DNA of 39,052 nucleotides from CAIVAT01 sp037141055 (GCA_037141055.1 JBAXDH010000021.1:1-39052), one strand, 5' to 3'. Counted from the stretch's first letter, positions 17,973 to 27,026 are shown. Numbers and translations are program-made. The notes: generated by a model not told the origin, from the sequence alone.

Positions 17973-19544
17973 TTATTTTTCGAAACGCAGTTTACTGAAA
18001 TAAAAGACGAGCCTTTTGTTATTGGATTCCAGGGCGATATTCTTAATTTCCTGGTAGCCGAAGCTTAAGAAATAGTTTCCATACCAGTGAACCAGCATCC
18101 CTTTCGTTTCTGACAGAAGTTTATCGTCCGGATATAAAAGATCCAGCGAGGTGAAATCAAGTTTTTCCACGACATCTGCTTCCCGTATAACCTTTGACCC
18201 TATCTTTCCGTCGCTGATATAGCACAAAACCAGGTCATTACCCGCAGGATAAAGCACAACTTTTGGCGTCAGATCGAAGGACACCAGGTTTCTTATTTCG
18301 ATATTGTTATCCCAAAGCAATTTGCCATCCCGGCTAAAACCTGCAACAATGGTACTAAAAAACCGGTAACCGTCAAAAACCGAATAACTGTTGGTGTACG
18401 GACGCCCGTAAAAATCAAAATCAGTGAAACTCTCCGTGTGGTACTGAGGGGAATACACCTCGGCAGTAAAAATATATTGATTGTTGATTACCTGTATATC
18501 ATGCATCAGAACCGAATAATCCAGGGAATATTCAGTGATTGATTTATTTTTTTTCAATGCTTTTTTCTTCAGGTTCATGATGTCATTATCACCAACAATA
18601 GCCCCGGCACTTTGAAGTTCAAGGAAATTATAAAAACTGACCGGCACCTGCGTTCCGCTTTTCACAGAACCTGCGAACATCCCGGTTGATTCGTCAGAAA
18701 GTTTGTTCTTTTGTGCCGAACCCGAAGTACCCTGGCCGTAACTCCCGATAAGCAGCTCTTCACCATCGCCGGTTCCCGCCACCCTGACCTGCGTCAGCCT
18801 CCGCTCGTTGTTCTGGGTTCCGATGCTGACCTCCCTCCTGATCACGCCACCGGTGTCATACCGGACAAAGTAATACTCCTGGATTTTTTTCGAGATTTGC
18901 CTGCTCACAACCGCCGACACTGAAAAGGAAGATGTGTCGGGCCGCATCCACAATACGGAAATCTGGCTCCCCGTTCCGAGAGAAAAAGATTTGCTGGTTC
19001 CCGCCTTCAAGGTTATATGGAGAATTTTCCCAGCCTGTTCTCTGGTATTCAACCCAAGCCATGCACGGTCTTTCTGAACTCCGAATGCATCAACAGTGGC
19101 AGATTCATCCAATGCTCCCGTATTTAAAATCATCGTTCCGTTTCTCAGAATGATCCTGACTATCCCGAAAGAATTTCCTGTATTTTTAGTTTTCCCGGCG
19201 TGCGCGAACAACAGTGCCAGCGTATCTGTTCCGCTTTGATAAAGCCTGAAAGCCTGTTCGTTTAACAGGGGGATGCTTTTTACCCAGACTTGCTGAAAGT
19301 TTGTGTCGTAACAGGTAAAGTACCACCTTACCCGGGTATTATCAGCAATCTCCTGGCTTCTGAAGAACAAAATCATTCCATTTGCTCCGCATGGAATTAC
19401 CCGGTACGTTTCATTGACCGACCTGGCCGGTATTTCAACACGCAGGGGATTGTCGGCTGTTCCGTTTACGATGGGATTCTGGGACGCCAGGAACTTCCCC
19501 GGGAAACAGGAAAGGATGAAAAGCAACAGTACAACTCGCAGCAT
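17973..19544 (-). CDS. Exported protein of unknown function, 523 residues
   Basis: It begins with a hydrophobic signal peptide (about residues 1-20, ending near KFLASQ), followed by a long beta-rich region with no strong sorting domain at the C-terminus (ends KLRFEK). The pattern of short strands, such as FFSTIVAGFSRDGKLLWDN and DLVLCYISDGKIG, suggests a propeller-like fold reading repeated ~50-residue segments, but no repeat is clear enough to name. A basic stretch (NLKKKALKKNKS, ~330) interrupts the middle. It lacks both a lipobox and a T9SS domain, so it is probably periplasmic. It has its own possible promoter and is separated from the upstream T9SS cargo operon by a terminator. I do not recognise the family. 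Confidence 0.75.
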   Translation of the reverse strand: MLRVVLLLFILSCFPGKFLASQNPIVNGTADNPLRVEIPARSVNETYRVIPCGANGMILFFRSQEIADNTRVRWYFTCYDTNFQQVWVKSIPLLNEQAFRLYQSGTDTLALLFAHAGKTKNTGNSFGIVRIILRNGTMILNTGALDESATVDAFGVQKDRAWLGLNTREQAGKILHITLKAGTSKSFSLGTGSQISVLWMRPDTSSFSVSAVVSRQISKKIQEYYFVRYDTGGVIRREVSIGTQNNERRLTQVRVAGTGDGEELLIGSYGQGTSGSAQKNKLSDESTGMFAGSVKSGTQVPVSFYNFLELQSAGAIVGDNDIMNLKKKALKKNKSITEYSLDYSVLMHDIQVINNQYIFTAEVYSPQYHTESFTDFDFYGRPYTNSYSVFDGYRFFSTIVAGFSRDGKLLWDNNIEIRNLVSFDLTPKVVLYPAGNDLVLCYISDGKIGSKVIREADVVEKLDFTSLDLLYPDDKLLSETKGMLVHWYGNYFLSFGYQEIKNIALESNNKRLVFYFSKLRFEK

Positions 19545-19564
19545 CAGGGGTTTCTTCTGATATA

Positions 19565-19572
19565 CAAAATTA
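19565..19572 (-). promoter_or_regulatory. Possible -7 element for the 523-residue exported protein
   Basis: On the minus strand this reads TAATTTTG, an exact TAnnTTTG, 20 bases before the ATG. No TTTG is found at the -33 distance, where the upstream terminator stem lies. A separate promoter is expected here because that terminator isolates the gene. Confidence 0.4.
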
Positions 19573-19578
19573 GAAAAA

Positions 19579-19608
19579 AAAAGGTCGCTCCGTGTGAAGC
19601 GACCTTTT
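19579..19608 (-). terminator. Intrinsic terminator of the T9SS cargo operon
   Basis: Arms AAAAGGTCGCT (19579-19589) and AGCGACCTTTT (19598-19608) form a perfect 11-bp stem with an 8-base loop. Read on the minus strand the stem runs into a run of about nine T. It lies 17 bases past the stop codon of the 535-residue cargo gene. Confidence 0.9.
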
Positions 19609-19625
19609 CATCCTTAGATAAAATG

Positions 19626-21233
19626 TTATTGAACGATCAGTTTCCTCACCTGTGTTGATTTGACAGAGGGGACAGAGACCTGTACAAAATAAATTCCCGG
19701 GGCAAGTGCATTGAGATCAATGGAATAATTCATCTGATCCGTTGAAGTTTCAAACACCGTGTTTCCGATCACAGAAACAACCCTGATTTCCTTCGTTCCA
19801 TCGTTGCTGAATTTCAGCGAACATTTTGCTGAAGCAGGGTTCGGACTCACTGAAAATCCTCCTGTGGCAGCTGTTTTGTCACCAATGCCAATAATCAGGT
19901 CGCCTGTGATCACAATGTCATCAAGTTCCCATGTTGAGGAAGCGGTGGCATCCGAAGTGTATTTGAACCCGATGTAAACATGGGTTCCGCTGGTACCGCT
20001 TACATTCACACTGCCTGAGGGCGCCCATACAAAGTTTCCGGTTGACCATGCAGCTGTTAATGGAGTCCATGAGAAATCGCCCGGATTGGTCGTGCCGTCA
20101 TAATCATTTGAAATGAGAAGTTCCAGTGGTGCACCGGTATATTTGTACGCAGAAACAAACGTAAGAGCTTCATTGGTATAGTTGTTGAAATTCATGGCCG
20201 GAGAGATCAGCCAGTCTTCATTTACATTTGAACCACCGGAATAACCGCTCATGGTACCAAAAGGATTACCGGCAAGATGGATGGAGTCGATGCTCCATAC
20301 CTGGGCACCTGCAATGTTTTTAAGGATCCAGTTGGAAAATGTCTTATTGGTAAAATGCAGACTGTCAATAATTACGGTACGGGGAGTGAGGGCCGTTGCA
20401 GATGGAGCGGTTCCGTCAGTTTTGTAGTTTATCAGCGCACCGGAATTGGTATACGGGTAAATTTTAAAATAGTAGGTTTTGTTTGATGGCAGATTACCAA
20501 ACGAAGCGGTCTGAACACCCTGGAGGATATTAAGGGCACCGTGACCGTCACCAAGGTTTGCATCATTTGACACAGGCGTTCCATCAACCGGGGCAACAAT
20601 GTTGTTCTGATCGCTTGCCAGGATAAGGTACGCAACCGGCAACTGACTGCCTGTTGCATCAACCCATGTAAGATTAACGGTAAACGGTGACGGGGTTGCC
20701 GTGAAACTGGTGGGGTAATTTGTTGGTTCAGGCAGCGGGCCTCCGCTGTATGCTGTCCAGATCAAATTATCGACGGTTGCCTGACCTGAAGTGGTGCTGT
20801 CGGCCTGTTTTAAAAGAATGGTGAAATCGCCAGGTGCATTGACAACGATGGGTCCGGAGTTATTAAGCACTCCCTGGCCCGAACTGGTCACTGTTTTTAC
20901 AAGGAGCCCGTTTACAAATACGTTTAAGTTGACCGCAGTTGTAAAAGGCTGTTTGTAATCAAACTGCAATGTGCCGCAACCGTTGTGGAGTGTCCCTGAA
21001 AGCACCATGGAAGTCGGGTTTCTGCCTTTTCCAAGCGTGGGTGACGGGGCAACAATCACTGAGTCTCCGCGGCACTGGTTATAGGACCATGTAGAACCGT
21101 CCATACCTGTGAATGTTCCATTATGGTAAGCATTGGCGGTCTCAGGATAATTTGTAAAATTTTCATTACCCTGACCAATGGCCCAAAAGCCTGATAACAA
21201 GAAAATTATTGAAAGAAGTAATTGTTTTTTCAT
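19626..21233 (-). CDS. T9SS type A cargo protein with fibronectin-like and choice-of-anchor domains
   Basis: A 535-residue secreted protein with a signal peptide ending near WAIGQ (residue 21). Residues ~25-165 are a beta-sandwich segment. Residues ~170-290 are a fibronectin-type domain carrying YLILASD, PVDGTPVSNDANLGDG and TYYFKIYPYTNSG, typical of secreted Bacteroidota proteins. Residues ~300-450 resemble the choice-of-anchor J/cleaved-adhesin fold, with NEDWLISPAMNF and STWELDDIVITGD. The last ~75 residues are a type A sorting domain: SVSPNPAS, then GIYFVQV, then KLIVQ. Type A domains are normally cleaved during T9SS export and the protein attached to the surface or released. It lies 20 bp downstream of the lamin-tail/PKD gene in one operon. 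No catalytic motif is visible, so a binding or structural role is the best guess. Confidence 0.9.
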   Translation of the reverse strand: MKKQLLLSIIFLLSGFWAIGQGNENFTNYPETANAYHNGTFTGMDGSTWSYNQCRGDSVIVAPSPTLGKGRNPTSMVLSGTLHNGCGTLQFDYKQPFTTAVNLNVFVNGLLVKTVTSSGQGVLNNSGPIVVNAPGDFTILLKQADSTTSGQATVDNLIWTAYSGGPLPEPTNYPTSFTATPSPFTVNLTWVDATGSQLPVAYLILASDQNNIVAPVDGTPVSNDANLGDGHGALNILQGVQTASFGNLPSNKTYYFKIYPYTNSGALINYKTDGTAPSATALTPRTVIIDSLHFTNKTFSNWILKNIAGAQVWSIDSIHLAGNPFGTMSGYSGGSNVNEDWLISPAMNFNNYTNEALTFVSAYKYTGAPLELLISNDYDGTTNPGDFSWTPLTAAWSTGNFVWAPSGSVNVSGTSGTHVYIGFKYTSDATASSTWELDDIVITGDLIIGIGDKTAATGGFSVSPNPASAKCSLKFSNDGTKEIRVVSVIGNTVFETSTDQMNYSIDLNALAPGIYFVQVSVPSVKSTQVRKLIVQ

Positions 21234-21253
21234 AAAGTTAAATTTATTAATAG

Positions 21254-23761
21254 TTATTGAATGATTAGTTTCTGTGTGCCTGTTTGTCCCGTCCGGGCAT
21301 CTTTAACCTGGACAAAATAAATCCCTTTTGAAATGCCGGGAAGACTGAATTCAGCTTCGTTTGATTCCGTGATGCGGCGGGCAATGGTTGAACCTATTTC
21401 CGTCATTATATTGATTTCATAGGTGGAAACTGTTCCGAAACGGAGCGAAAATCTTCCGTCAGATGCAGGATTTGGCAGGATGGAAAAGCCGGTTCCCTTT
21501 GAAATGCCAGGGAGTCCCGACGGTCCTACCTGGATGAATCCTGGTTTGTACTTCACGCTTTTCCCGGCATTGTTTCTCACAGTGAGTGTCACATCGTACG
21601 AACCGAGTATGCTATAAATAACCGGCGGAGGGTTCTGACCGGAAAAAGTTTCCGGATTACCCCGCTCAAATTCCCACGACCAGGAATCAATGTTGCCGGT
21701 TGAAGCGTCTGTAAATGTGACCGACTGGCCCAACACAATGGTCGAGTCGCTGGTCAGGAAATTGGCGGTTGCCCGGTATGAACATCCGGCAAGCGGGGAA
21801 GCCCACAGGGAATCTCCCAACGGCGTTTTGGCCTGGTATTCAAGGGCATGCCTCCAGTTTACTGCCAGTGAATTGTTCGAATTCGGGTCACAAAGTTCGA
21901 GTGTCGGTCCTTTGCCGTTGGCCATGGTATCCCATGGAAGTACAGGCATGTAATAGACCGAATCAACGACAAAGCCATAGAGGTCTTTCAATACGATCGG
22001 TTCGCCCTGGTTCGTAAGTGCTGAACCTGCGTTCCATTGCAGAGAAGGAACATTATAGGTACCGGTCATGTGGGCGGAACTTTTGCTCACGATCACAAAT
22101 GACTGGGGATTAAGCGTTGTGGCGGGAAATGTAAATTCAATCCCTTTGCTGAAATAAAAGCCTGCCATGTTTACCGGCTGGGTCCCGTTGTTGTACAACT
22201 CTATGAATTCAAGGGAATCCGTGCCAATAATCGGAGACCGGTAGTTAATTTCCGTCATGACGATCGGGGCATTCGTAGGACCGGTTACATGGATGTATGC
22301 AGTTTTGCAGGTCGTTTGCTGTCCCCACTGGTTTGTTGCCGTAAGGCACACCGTGTAGTCGCCGGTATAGTTATAGGTTATCCCTGTCGGGTTCTTCAAT
22401 GTGGAAGTACCCGGGACTCCTCCGTTGAATGACCAGCTCCAGGAGTCGGGACAGAATTTTGTGGAATCGAAAAAGTTAATTGACTCCCCTACTGTCAGGT
22501 TTACTTTACTGGCCGAAAAATCGGGCAGCGGCGCTATTACCTCGCAAAGTGTGCTGAAAGTGACATCGGCACCATAACCTGTGCCCACGCTGTTTGTTGC
22601 GTAAGCCCTTACATGGTAGGTGGAATTCGGCAACAGCCCGGTCATGTTGCTGGTGAAAGCTCCCAATGTTCCGGGTTCTGTAGTATGCGGACCCGTAGCT
22701 ACAGGATTGGCAGATAAACTCCAGCATAAGCCGCGCGCCGTGACAGTTGCGCCTCCGATACTGGTAACATTTCCACCGCCCGTGGCGCTGTTGAATGAGA
22801 TGTTGGTAATTATAGTGTTGGTAGTTACGACTGGCACGGTTGGTCCTGCAGGTGTAAGCGGTGTATCGCCGTTGGTCAGCACCACCACATCGCGGCGAAG
22901 AGCTGTTGTTGTATTTGCCCCGCTGGGCCATGTTCCGGTGGCACTTGTATTGAAGGCGAAAACCGTGTTATCCGGGTTGCGTGATTCAACGCGGCGAACA
23001 CCGTTGGGATTATTTGCCCCGATGGGTATGACGGCAGGATAATCGCCGGCGGCGCTGGCCCCGGCCTGCATGTATATATCATTGATGGTAACAGGCAATT
23101 CTGAATTTGTGGCCTGCGTTGGCAACATCGGCCTGATCATGTAGGCAAATAACGGATCGCCGGTTCCGGCCACATTGTCAAACATCAGCATGTATTTTCC
23201 ATTGGATGGAGGCAGGGAACTGCCCTGGACAAAACAGCCGTCGTCGGTTGTTGCAGGAGTGCGGGCTGTGACGGCAATATCCAGTGCCGTAAGAACTTTG
23301 GTTCCGACAAAAAGCGGTGCTGACGGCATGGTTCCACCTGTAACAACCCAGCCAAGCCTGACATTGTGCTGCTGGCCTGCATCGAAACGGGTACCATTGC
23401 CGGTCGGTTGAATAAAGACCCAGAAAGGACCGCTGCTACCGGTGGCATTTGTGGTAAACCATGCTGTAATGCTGGTTGTGCCGGTGAATATGGTTCCATT
23501 CCAGTAATTGCCGGCTCCGTAAACGGTTCCTGCTTCGCTGACAAGCCCGATACCCGGTTTGAGGTCGTAGGTCGTGTTCGGCGTGAGACCGTCAATTTTC
23601 ATGCACAGTGCGAATGCAGTTCTGGCATTGTTGGTCGATGCGGCTGTTTTGCTGCCAAAATATTTTGGAACAACCAATTCTGTAACGGTCTGGCTGAATA
23701 CCTGCATGAACAGGCCCATCAGCATAAGGTTGAGTGCTAAAAAAGTAAAACGACGTTTCAT
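21254..23761 (-). CDS. T9SS type A cargo protein with lamin-tail and PKD domains
   Basis: An 835-residue secreted protein. I place the start at 23761 because MKRRFTFLALNLMLMG begins a normal signal peptide ending near VFSQ; an in-frame ATG 33 bases upstream would add 11 polar residues before it. The first ~320 residues form a Gly/Thr-rich beta region. A fibronectin-like segment follows (TARGLCWSLSANP, YHVRAYATNSVG), then a PKD module (DSWSWSFNGGVPGTST), a lamin-tail domain (MTEINYRSPIIGTDSLEFIE, SFVIVSKS, LPWDTMANGKGPTLELCDPN), a second PKD module, and a type A sorting domain (SILPNPASDGRFSLRF, GIYFVQV, KLIIQ). Lamin-tail domains often accompany secreted hydrolases and nucleases, but no catalytic domain is visible here. 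It is the first gene of a two-gene operon. Confidence 0.88.
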   Translation of the reverse strand: MKRRFTFLALNLMLMGLFMQVFSQTVTELVVPKYFGSKTAASTNNARTAFALCMKIDGLTPNTTYDLKPGIGLVSEAGTVYGAGNYWNGTIFTGTTSITAWFTTNATGSSGPFWVFIQPTGNGTRFDAGQQHNVRLGWVVTGGTMPSAPLFVGTKVLTALDIAVTARTPATTDDGCFVQGSSLPPSNGKYMLMFDNVAGTGDPLFAYMIRPMLPTQATNSELPVTINDIYMQAGASAAGDYPAVIPIGANNPNGVRRVESRNPDNTVFAFNTSATGTWPSGANTTTALRRDVVVLTNGDTPLTPAGPTVPVVTTNTIITNISFNSATGGGNVTSIGGATVTARGLCWSLSANPVATGPHTTEPGTLGAFTSNMTGLLPNSTYHVRAYATNSVGTGYGADVTFSTLCEVIAPLPDFSASKVNLTVGESINFFDSTKFCPDSWSWSFNGGVPGTSTLKNPTGITYNYTGDYTVCLTATNQWGQQTTCKTAYIHVTGPTNAPIVMTEINYRSPIIGTDSLEFIELYNNGTQPVNMAGFYFSKGIEFTFPATTLNPQSFVIVSKSSAHMTGTYNVPSLQWNAGSALTNQGEPIVLKDLYGFVVDSVYYMPVLPWDTMANGKGPTLELCDPNSNNSLAVNWRHALEYQAKTPLGDSLWASPLAGCSYRATANFLTSDSTIVLGQSVTFTDASTGNIDSWSWEFERGNPETFSGQNPPPVIYSILGSYDVTLTVRNNAGKSVKYKPGFIQVGPSGLPGISKGTGFSILPNPASDGRFSLRFGTVSTYEINIMTEIGSTIARRITESNEAEFSLPGISKGIYFVQVKDARTGQTGTQKLIIQ

Positions 23762-23855
23762 AGTTTTGTTCTTTAAAAACCGCAAACGAATCAATGTACA
23801 AAAATGCTAATATTTTTTCGATATTTTTGAGGTTATTTATTAACAAATCATTAAA

Positions 23856-23886
23856 AAAGGCTGACCCTTTTGCAAGGTCAGCCTTT
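23856..23886 (-). terminator. Intrinsic terminator of dnaK
   Basis: Arms AAAGGCTGACC (23856-23866) and GGTCAGCCTTT (23876-23886) pair perfectly over 11 bp around a 9-base loop. On the minus strand the stem runs into six T (23858-23853). It lies 24 bases beyond the dnaK stop codon and separates dnaK from the downstream secreted-protein operon. Confidence 0.9.
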
Positions 23887-23909
23887 AAAATTACTCTGCC
23901 GAAACCGGC

Positions 23910-25829
23910 TTACTTATCCTTTACCTCTTCAAAGTCAACATCGGTTACCTCATCATTACCGGAACCTTTCTGATTCTGCTGGCTTTGCCCTGCATCATGA
24001 GGCTGGCTGGCCTGGGGTTCACCCTGCGAAGAATTTTTATACATTTCTTCACTGGCAGTCTGCCACATTGAATTCAGATTTGCAATTGCAGCATCCAGGG
24101 CGGTGAAGTCGCGGTTTTTATGTGCGTTTTTCAGCTCTTCCACTGCTTTTTCAATAGGTGCCTTTTTATCGGCAGGAATTTTATCCCCGAATTCTTTCAG
24201 CTGTTTCTCAGTCTGAAATACCAGTGTGTCAGCCTGGTTCAGTTTATCAACCTCTTCCTTGGTTTTCTTGTCAGCCTCAGCATTCGCCTGTGCCTCTTCG
24301 CGCATGCGGCGGATATCTTCATCGGAAAGTCCCGAAGAAGCTTCAATCCTGATTTGCTGAGATTTCCCGGTTGCCTTGTCTTTGGCTGTAACATGAAGTA
24401 TTCCATTCGCATCGATGTCGAAGATCACCTCGATTTGCGGGATTCCGCGTTGCGAAGGAGGGATGCCATCAAGGTGGAACCGGCCGATGCTTTTATTCTG
24501 GTTGGCCATGGGCCGTTCTCCCTGTAATATATGGATCTCTACAGAAGTCTGACCATCCGCGGCGGTAGAAAACACCTCCGATTTGCGTGTGGGAATCGTG
24601 GTGTTCGATTCGATAAGCCTGGTCATTACGCTGCCAAGTGTTTCGATTCCGAGCGACAGGGGGGTTACATCCAGAAGCAACACATCCTTTACCTCTCCCG
24701 TAAGAACACCACCCTGGATGGCAGCACCAATGGCAACAACTTCGTCGGGGTTGACACCTTTGGAAGGTTCTTTACCAAAGAAATCGCGCACCAGTTTTTG
24801 CACTGCCGGAATTCGGGTGGAACCACCTACAAGGATCACTTCGTCAACTTCCGATGCTTTCAGTCCTGCGTCCTGCAATGCCTTCTGGCATGGGGGAAGT
24901 GTTGACTGAATAAGGCTGTCGACAAGCTGTTCGAATTTTGAACGGCTCAACTTTTTCACAAGGTGCTTCGGAACGCCGTCAACAGGCATGATGTAAGGAA
25001 GGTTGATCTCCGTTTCCATTGAACTGGAAAGTTCGATCTTGGCTTTTTCGGCAGCTTCTTTTAAACGCTGCAGCGCCATCGGATCTTTTCTCAGGTCCAA
25101 TCCCTCCTCTTTCTGAAATTCATCGGCCAGCCAGTCAATGATTACATGGTCGAAATCATCGCCCCCGAGATGGGTGTTTCCGTTGGTCGATTTTACTTCA
25201 AAAACGCCTTCGCCCAGTTCAAGGATTGAAATATCAAATGTTCCGCCGCCGAGATCAAACACGGCAACCTTGATATCCTTATGTTTTTTGTCAAGACCAT
25301 ACGCAAGAGCTGCTGCGGTAGGTTCATTGATGATCCTTTTCACCGTAAGTCCGGCGATTTCACCTGCCTCCTTCGTAGCCTGGCGCTGTGAGTCGCTGAA
25401 ATAGGCAGGAACTGTAATCACAGCCTCTTTCACTTCCTGGCCAAGATAGTCTTCTGCGGTCTTCTTCATTTTCTGAAGGACCATTGCACTGATCTCCTGC
25501 GGTGTATATAACTTTCCGGTTATGTCGACACGCGGGGTATTGTTTTCACCCTTCGCCACCATGTACGGAACACGCTTGATTTCTTTTTGTACCTGGTCCC
25601 ATGTTTCGCCCATGAAGCGCTTGATGGAAAAAACAGTGTTTTTAGGATTGGTGATCGCCTGCCTTTTAGCAGGATCTCCAACCTTCCGCTCGCCGTTATC
25701 GGTAAAACCGACAACAGACGGGGTTGTACGTCTCCCTTCACTGTTTGGAATAACAACAGGTTCGTTCCCTTCCATCACAGCCACACAGGAGTTGGTGGTT
25801 CCAAGATCAATACCAATAATTTTTGCCAT
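23910..25829 (-). CDS. dnaK: Molecular chaperone DnaK (Hsp70)
   Basis: ATP-driven cytosolic chaperone that binds exposed hydrophobic segments and cycles with DnaJ and GrpE. The 639-residue length is normal. Seen: phosphate-1 loop GIDLGTTNSCVAVMEG at the N-terminus, DLGGGTFDISILELG, adenosine motif VGGSTRIPAVQKLV, linker LLLDVTPLSLGIETLG, the substrate-binding beta domain, helical lid, and the conserved end EVTDVDFEEVKDK. A clear Shine-Dalgarno sequence AAGGAG (25837-25842 on the plus strand as CTCCTT) precedes the ATG, which is notable because many Bacteroidota genes lack one. No grpE or dnaJ lies beside it and it has its own terminator, so it is probably monocistronic. No CIRCE inverted repeat was found upstream, so control by HrcA is not supported. 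Confidence 0.98.
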   Translation of the reverse strand: MAKIIGIDLGTTNSCVAVMEGNEPVVIPNSEGRRTTPSVVGFTDNGERKVGDPAKRQAITNPKNTVFSIKRFMGETWDQVQKEIKRVPYMVAKGENNTPRVDITGKLYTPQEISAMVLQKMKKTAEDYLGQEVKEAVITVPAYFSDSQRQATKEAGEIAGLTVKRIINEPTAAALAYGLDKKHKDIKVAVFDLGGGTFDISILELGEGVFEVKSTNGNTHLGGDDFDHVIIDWLADEFQKEEGLDLRKDPMALQRLKEAAEKAKIELSSSMETEINLPYIMPVDGVPKHLVKKLSRSKFEQLVDSLIQSTLPPCQKALQDAGLKASEVDEVILVGGSTRIPAVQKLVRDFFGKEPSKGVNPDEVVAIGAAIQGGVLTGEVKDVLLLDVTPLSLGIETLGSVMTRLIESNTTIPTRKSEVFSTAADGQTSVEIHILQGERPMANQNKSIGRFHLDGIPPSQRGIPQIEVIFDIDANGILHVTAKDKATGKSQQIRIEASSGLSDEDIRRMREEAQANAEADKKTKEEVDKLNQADTLVFQTEKQLKEFGDKIPADKKAPIEKAVEELKNAHKNRDFTALDAAIANLNSMWQTASEEMYKNSSQGEPQASQPHDAGQSQQNQKGSGNDEVTDVDFEEVKDK

Positions 25830-25907
25830 ATAAAATCTCCTTATAATTAAAACGATTTCTTCGAATTTGATCCCGAATAGTCAATCATTGTACCAAAACC
25901 ACTTTTA

Positions 25908-25923
25908 TGACAGTGGGGTGACA
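25908..25923. promoter_or_regulatory. Direct repeat upstream of dnaK, possible control site
   Basis: TGACA occurs twice (25908-25912 and 25919-25923) with an 11-bp period, one helical turn, about 80-95 bases before the dnaK start codon. On the dnaK strand it reads TGTCA-N6-TGTCA. It could be an activator or heat-shock operator, but the short motif could be chance. Confidence 0.25.
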
Positions 25924-25945
25924 AAAAGACAGGAATACGGAAAAG

Positions 25946-25969
25946 TGAAATGGCGAAATGGTGAAATGG
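25946..25969. repeat. Intergenic tandem octamer array YGAAATGG (3 copies)
   Basis: TGAAATGG, CGAAATGG and TGAAATGG follow each other without spacer in the gap between dnaK and the DUF4249-like gene. A related array is found at 30810-30833. Confidence 0.7.
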
Positions 25970-25984
25970 GGAGGTGTGGAAAGA

Positions 25985-26974
25985 TCAGAAACCCCGGTGC
26001 AGCGTTTTGACATTCACATGGAGGGCAGCCTTGGTGATATCGCTCACTGCAAGCGAGTCGGTTAATTTCATAAACCGGGATGAAAATAATCCGATGCCGT
26101 TGGTGATATTTGTAAAGGCAGGCCGTTCCTGGATAAGGGATAATGAGGGTTCAGTAACCTCCATGTACGTATTGAGATCCGGGGATGCTACCGTAAAAAT
26201 ATACTGGCAACGATATGCAGTGCGGATAACAAATGAGTTTGTATCTATGTTCGCCGCTACTGCGGAATAAAAAGCATCCGCAGGAAAGTAGAGGTCAAAA
26301 GGCTGGGGACTTGCAACATCGACAGGCCTTACATTGTTGAAAAGAAGCCAGTCGAACGATTTCAGGTGCAAATTATTTGGATCTGATTTTAACGATTCCA
26401 GGTATAAGAACCGGATCACCAGCTGGTATCGCTGACCATTTTTTGCCGGGAACCATTTTACTTCGAACGACAGGCCCGGTGGAAAGCTCGCGGATACCTG
26501 CGGGCGTGTTACTTCAAAATCGTGCAGCAAGGCCGTTTTCGAAGTGACCACTTTCCCGGTGACTTTGTTCCGTATATAGAGCTTATATATATGGTTTTCA
26601 TTTAATTTCAGCAATGAATAATACATCAGCTGATCGGGAAAATAAAAAATCGAATCACCGGCCTCTTTATTATGTATAGTTACCGTATCACAAGGGTAAG
26701 ACTGTATAAACGTTGTATCAACATATTCGTCAAGACGAACTTCCAGTTTATCGGGGTAGTTGCTGGAATCGGGGACTCTTGCAAATTGAAGCGCGTTCCC
26801 TTCACCGAGGAATGCTTTGGTGATTTTTATGAACGTGGTGTCTTCCGTTTGGTCGAGAAGGCCGTAAACCACCGTTACGTCTTTCCAATCGGCATTGACA
26901 TTCAACGATTTATCGCATGAGAACAAAGCAAGGAGCAGCAGTAAAAAGAGAGGCATGAATCGTGGATAGCGCAT
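25985..26974 (-). CDS. DUF4249-like lipoprotein
   Basis: A 329-residue protein with a lipoprotein signal: a hydrophobic stretch and lipobox ALFSC, so C20 would be lipidated. The mature part is beta-rich, with a segment near the C-terminus (ERPAFTNITNGIGLFSSRF) that resembles the conserved end of DUF4249 lipoproteins, a family common in Bacteroidota and often beside TonB-dependent receptors. No such receptor is present here. The ATG at 26974 follows a -7 promoter element. It lies 155 bp upstream of dnaK on the same strand, but the gap and dnaK's own signals suggest separate transcription. Family assignment is by overall pattern and is moderately sure; the function is unknown. Confidence 0.7.
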   Translation of the reverse strand: MRYPRFMPLFLLLLLALFSCDKSLNVNADWKDVTVVYGLLDQTEDTTFIKITKAFLGEGNALQFARVPDSSNYPDKLEVRLDEYVDTTFIQSYPCDTVTIHNKEAGDSIFYFPDQLMYYSLLKLNENHIYKLYIRNKVTGKVVTSKTALLHDFEVTRPQVSASFPPGLSFEVKWFPAKNGQRYQLVIRFLYLESLKSDPNNLHLKSFDWLLFNNVRPVDVASPQPFDLYFPADAFYSAVAANIDTNSFVIRTAYRCQYIFTVASPDLNTYMEVTEPSLSLIQERPAFTNITNGIGLFSSRFMKLTDSLAVSDITKAALHVNVKTLHRGF

Positions 26975-26992
26975 GCTGATAGTATTTTGGTC

Positions 26993-27026
26993 TTTGGCAA
27001 AAGTACATAAAAATATCGTAATTTTG
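26993..27026 (+). promoter_or_regulatory. Bacteroidota-type promoter of panB
   Basis: TTTG (26993-26996) and TAATTTTG (27019-27026) are separated by 22 bases, matching the -33/-7 consensus. The start codon follows 16 bases after the -7 element, so the transcript has a very short leader. Confidence 0.75.
26998..27005 (-). promoter_or_regulatory. -7 promoter element of the DUF4249-like gene
   Basis: On the minus strand this reads TACTTTTG, an exact TAnnTTTG, about 24 bases before the ATG. No TTTG occurs at the -33 distance. The element lies inside the spacer of the opposing panB promoter. Confidence 0.55.
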
